In this document: piece after piece, positions 4,328 through 5,693 of the stretch | Numbering within the stretch: the stretch's first letter is position 1 | Layout: each line of letters opens with the position of its first letter | Assembly (NCBI GenBank): GCA_023396535.1 | Contig: JAEWWD010000084.1 | Coordinates: forward strand, 1 to 5,693 | DNA: 5,693 bases | Source of the DNA: Bacillota bacterium | GTDB taxonomy: Bacteria > Bacillota > Clostridia > Christensenellales > CAG-138 | Direction of reading: 5' to 3' | Position numbers and translations under genes: made by a program | Notes under the pieces: model-generated | Told to the model about the DNA's origin: nothing | The model's input: only the letters and a program-made list of their open reading frames with translations | Database searches by the model: none

Positions 4328-5665
4328 TTATCCGATACCCCCGAACACGATGCCCAGCACCACGACCAATATGGCGATGGCGCTGAATACATACTTGCCC
4401 AGCGGATAGAGCCACTCGGGCACGCTCTTCTTGCGGCCCAGTTGGTACTGCTCCAGCACGAACTTTTTATCCATGACCCAGAAGAATATGATGGCCACGA
4501 TAGCAGCGCCAAACGGCACCACGTATACGGACATCAGATCCATCCAGCCGCCTATGAGATCCGCGTTTTCGAGGAACAACCCTATTATGGTGGCGAGGGT
4601 GGCGACGATGGCGATGGACGAAGTGCGTTTCATGTTTAGCTTCTGGACAAGCGCCTCGATCGGCGGCTCAAACAGGTTGATGATGGAGGTAACGGCCGCA
4701 AAGAATATGGCGACAAAGAATATGATGGCGAATATCTGTCCGCCGGCCATCTCCTGGAATATGGCGGGCAGCGTGATGAACATCAGCGGTGGACCGGAAG
4801 CGAGGTCGAACTTAAACGCGAATACGGCGGGTATTACGACCAGCGCGGCAAGCAGCGCAGCCAGCGTATCGAATACGGCGATGTTGATGGAGGCGTTGAT
4901 CACGTCTTCCTTTTCACTGAAGTACGAACCGTATACCAGCGTGCCCGCGCCGCCCAGCGACAGCGAGAAGAAGCACTGCCCCAGCGCGAACATCCATGTC
5001 TTGGGATCGGCCATGAACTTCCAGTCGGGAACGAACAGGTACTTGTAGCCTTCCGTCGCGCCGGGTATGAACGCCACGCGGATGGCCATGTAGATGAAGC
5101 AGACGTAGAACAGGGGCATCATAACCTTGCTGACCTTCTCAATGCCCTTGGAAACGCCGGCGATCATGATGACGAACGCGATCGCCAAAGCAACCAGATG
5201 CCAAGGAAGACTGCCGAACGGCCCGCAGATGGCCCCAAAATACGCGCCGGTGTTCTGTGTGGTCATCACCGCGCCGGAAATGGAGCCCCACAAATAGCGG
5301 AGCACCCAGCCCATGATTACGGCGTAACCGGTGCCTATGCCGAATATGCCGATGACGGGGATCCAGCCGATTTCCTTCAGAGATTTGTTCTTCATGGTCA
5401 GCGCTCTGCGGAACGTGCCGACCGGGCCCGTTTTGCCCCACCGGCCGAACGCGATTTCCGCGGAAACGCCGGTGACCATGAGTATCACCAGGCAGATCAG
5501 ATACGGAATCAGGAAGGATGCGCCGCCGTACTTTGCGGTACGGTAAGGGAATGCCCACACGTTTGCCATACCGACGGCGGAGCCGACGGCCGCCATGATG
5601 AAGCCCCATTTCGACGTAAAACTATCGCGGGGTTTCAGTGGCGCGGTGCCCTTTTTTTCTTCCAT
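4328..5665 (-). CDS. sodium-dependent transporter, NSS (neurotransmitter:sodium symporter) family
   Basis: The 445-residue membrane protein is a LeuT-fold symporter; relatives import amino acids or amines with sodium. The signature in TM1 is GSAVGMANVWAFPY (28-41), TM6 carries FFSLSLGGAG (232-241), and TM8 carries AAVTSIINLFEPP (323-335). Residues aligned with LeuT sodium ligands are retained: G28, A30, V31, N35, A323, T326 and S327, with S234 for the TM6 threonine. The arginine that closes the outer gate in LeuT (R30) is Ala38 here, while its aspartate partner appears as D376. The length and single hydrophobic segment after TM10 suggest the 11-helix form common in bacteria. The start at 5665 follows GAGGGGAAG with good spacing. 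It is the right-most gene and its upstream region is cut off. Substrate is unknown. Repeat copy B begins 5 nt past the stop. Confidence 0.92.
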   Translation of the reverse strand: MEEKKGTAPLKPRDSFTSKWGFIMAAVGSAVGMANVWAFPYRTAKYGGASFLIPYLICLVILMVTGVSAEIAFGRWGKTGPVGTFRRALTMKNKSLKEIGWIPVIGIFGIGTGYAVIMGWVLRYLWGSISGAVMTTQNTGAYFGAICGPFGSLPWHLVALAIAFVIMIAGVSKGIEKVSKVMMPLFYVCFIYMAIRVAFIPGATEGYKYLFVPDWKFMADPKTWMFALGQCFFSLSLGGAGTLVYGSYFSEKEDVINASINIAVFDTLAALLAALVVIPAVFAFKFDLASGPPLMFITLPAIFQEMAGGQIFAIIFFVAIFFAAVTSIINLFEPPIEALVQKLNMKRTSSIAIVATLATIIGLFLENADLIGGWMDLMSVYVVPFGAAIVAIIFFWVMDKKFVLEQYQLGRKKSVPEWLYPLGKYVFSAIAILVVVLGIVFGGIG

Positions 5666-5682
5666 AAAACACTTCCCCTCTC

Positions 5683-5688
5683 ATTATA
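5683..5688 (-). promoter_or_regulatory. possible -10 element for the transporter gene
   Basis: The minus strand reads TATAAT, a perfect sigma-A -10 hexamer. The -35 would fall outside the window. A start near 5676 would land within the GAGGGGAAG ribosome binding site, so either the leader is extremely short or the hexamer is fortuitous. Confidence 0.3.
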
Positions 5689-5693
5689 GCTTA

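Noticed and set aside
4098..4415. A 105-codon minus-strand frame running through repeat copy B
   Set aside because: It starts inside the transporter gene in another frame and reads through hairpins H1-H5; the sequence is explained by the structured repeat. The similar peptide encoded by copy A (within 1566-1763) follows from repeat homology, not protein conservation.
5198..5689. A 163-codon plus-strand frame opposite the transporter N-terminus
   Set aside because: A shadow of the NSS signature region; charged composition with no domain.

Overview
The window looks like chromosomal DNA of a moderately GC-rich, Gram-positive anaerobe of the Clostridia type. The signs are strong AGGAGG-like ribosome binding sites, a two-subunit iron-sulfur (class I) fumarase, a short stand-alone Smr protein, an 11-helix-sized bacterial NSS transporter, and what looks like a forespore-type promoter. 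This is inference from gene content and style; no rRNA or other marker gene is present.

Layout from left to right. On the minus strand, 1-160 is the N-terminal part of a GNAT acetyltransferase that starts at TTG and runs off the left edge. Diverging from it, two tiny hydrophilic proteins (299-433 and 466-642) form a unit with a CATACTA-type promoter and a strong terminator (657-686). An extended -10 promoter (733-741) then leads into fumarase alpha (776-1609), fumarase beta (1827-2387) and an Smr-domain protein (2384-2650, ATGA overlap with fumarase beta). A 168-bp convergent intergenic region rich in hairpins separates these from two minus-strand genes: a PLP aminotransferase of the HisC/CobD type (2819-3901) and a sodium-dependent NSS-family transporter (4328-5665).

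The most notable content is non-coding. A mosaic, highly structured repeat occurs twice: copy A at 1611-1761, between the two fumarase subunit genes, and copy B at 4044-4322 on the minus strand, after the transporter gene. Both copies begin 1 to 5 nt after a stop codon and run in the same direction as the gene before them. They share short conserved blocks separated by hairpins whose arms differ in sequence but still pair, with many compensatory changes. Copy B also carries two related 63-nt double-hairpin modules (79% identical to each other) that copy A lacks; one of them cleanly splits a stem that is intact in copy A. I could not match this element to a named family.

The fumarase subunits interconvert fumarate and malate, and the Smr protein is translationally coupled to them. 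The aminotransferase and transporter lie on the other strand, separated by 426 bp that contain copy B, and no shared pathway is evident from the window.
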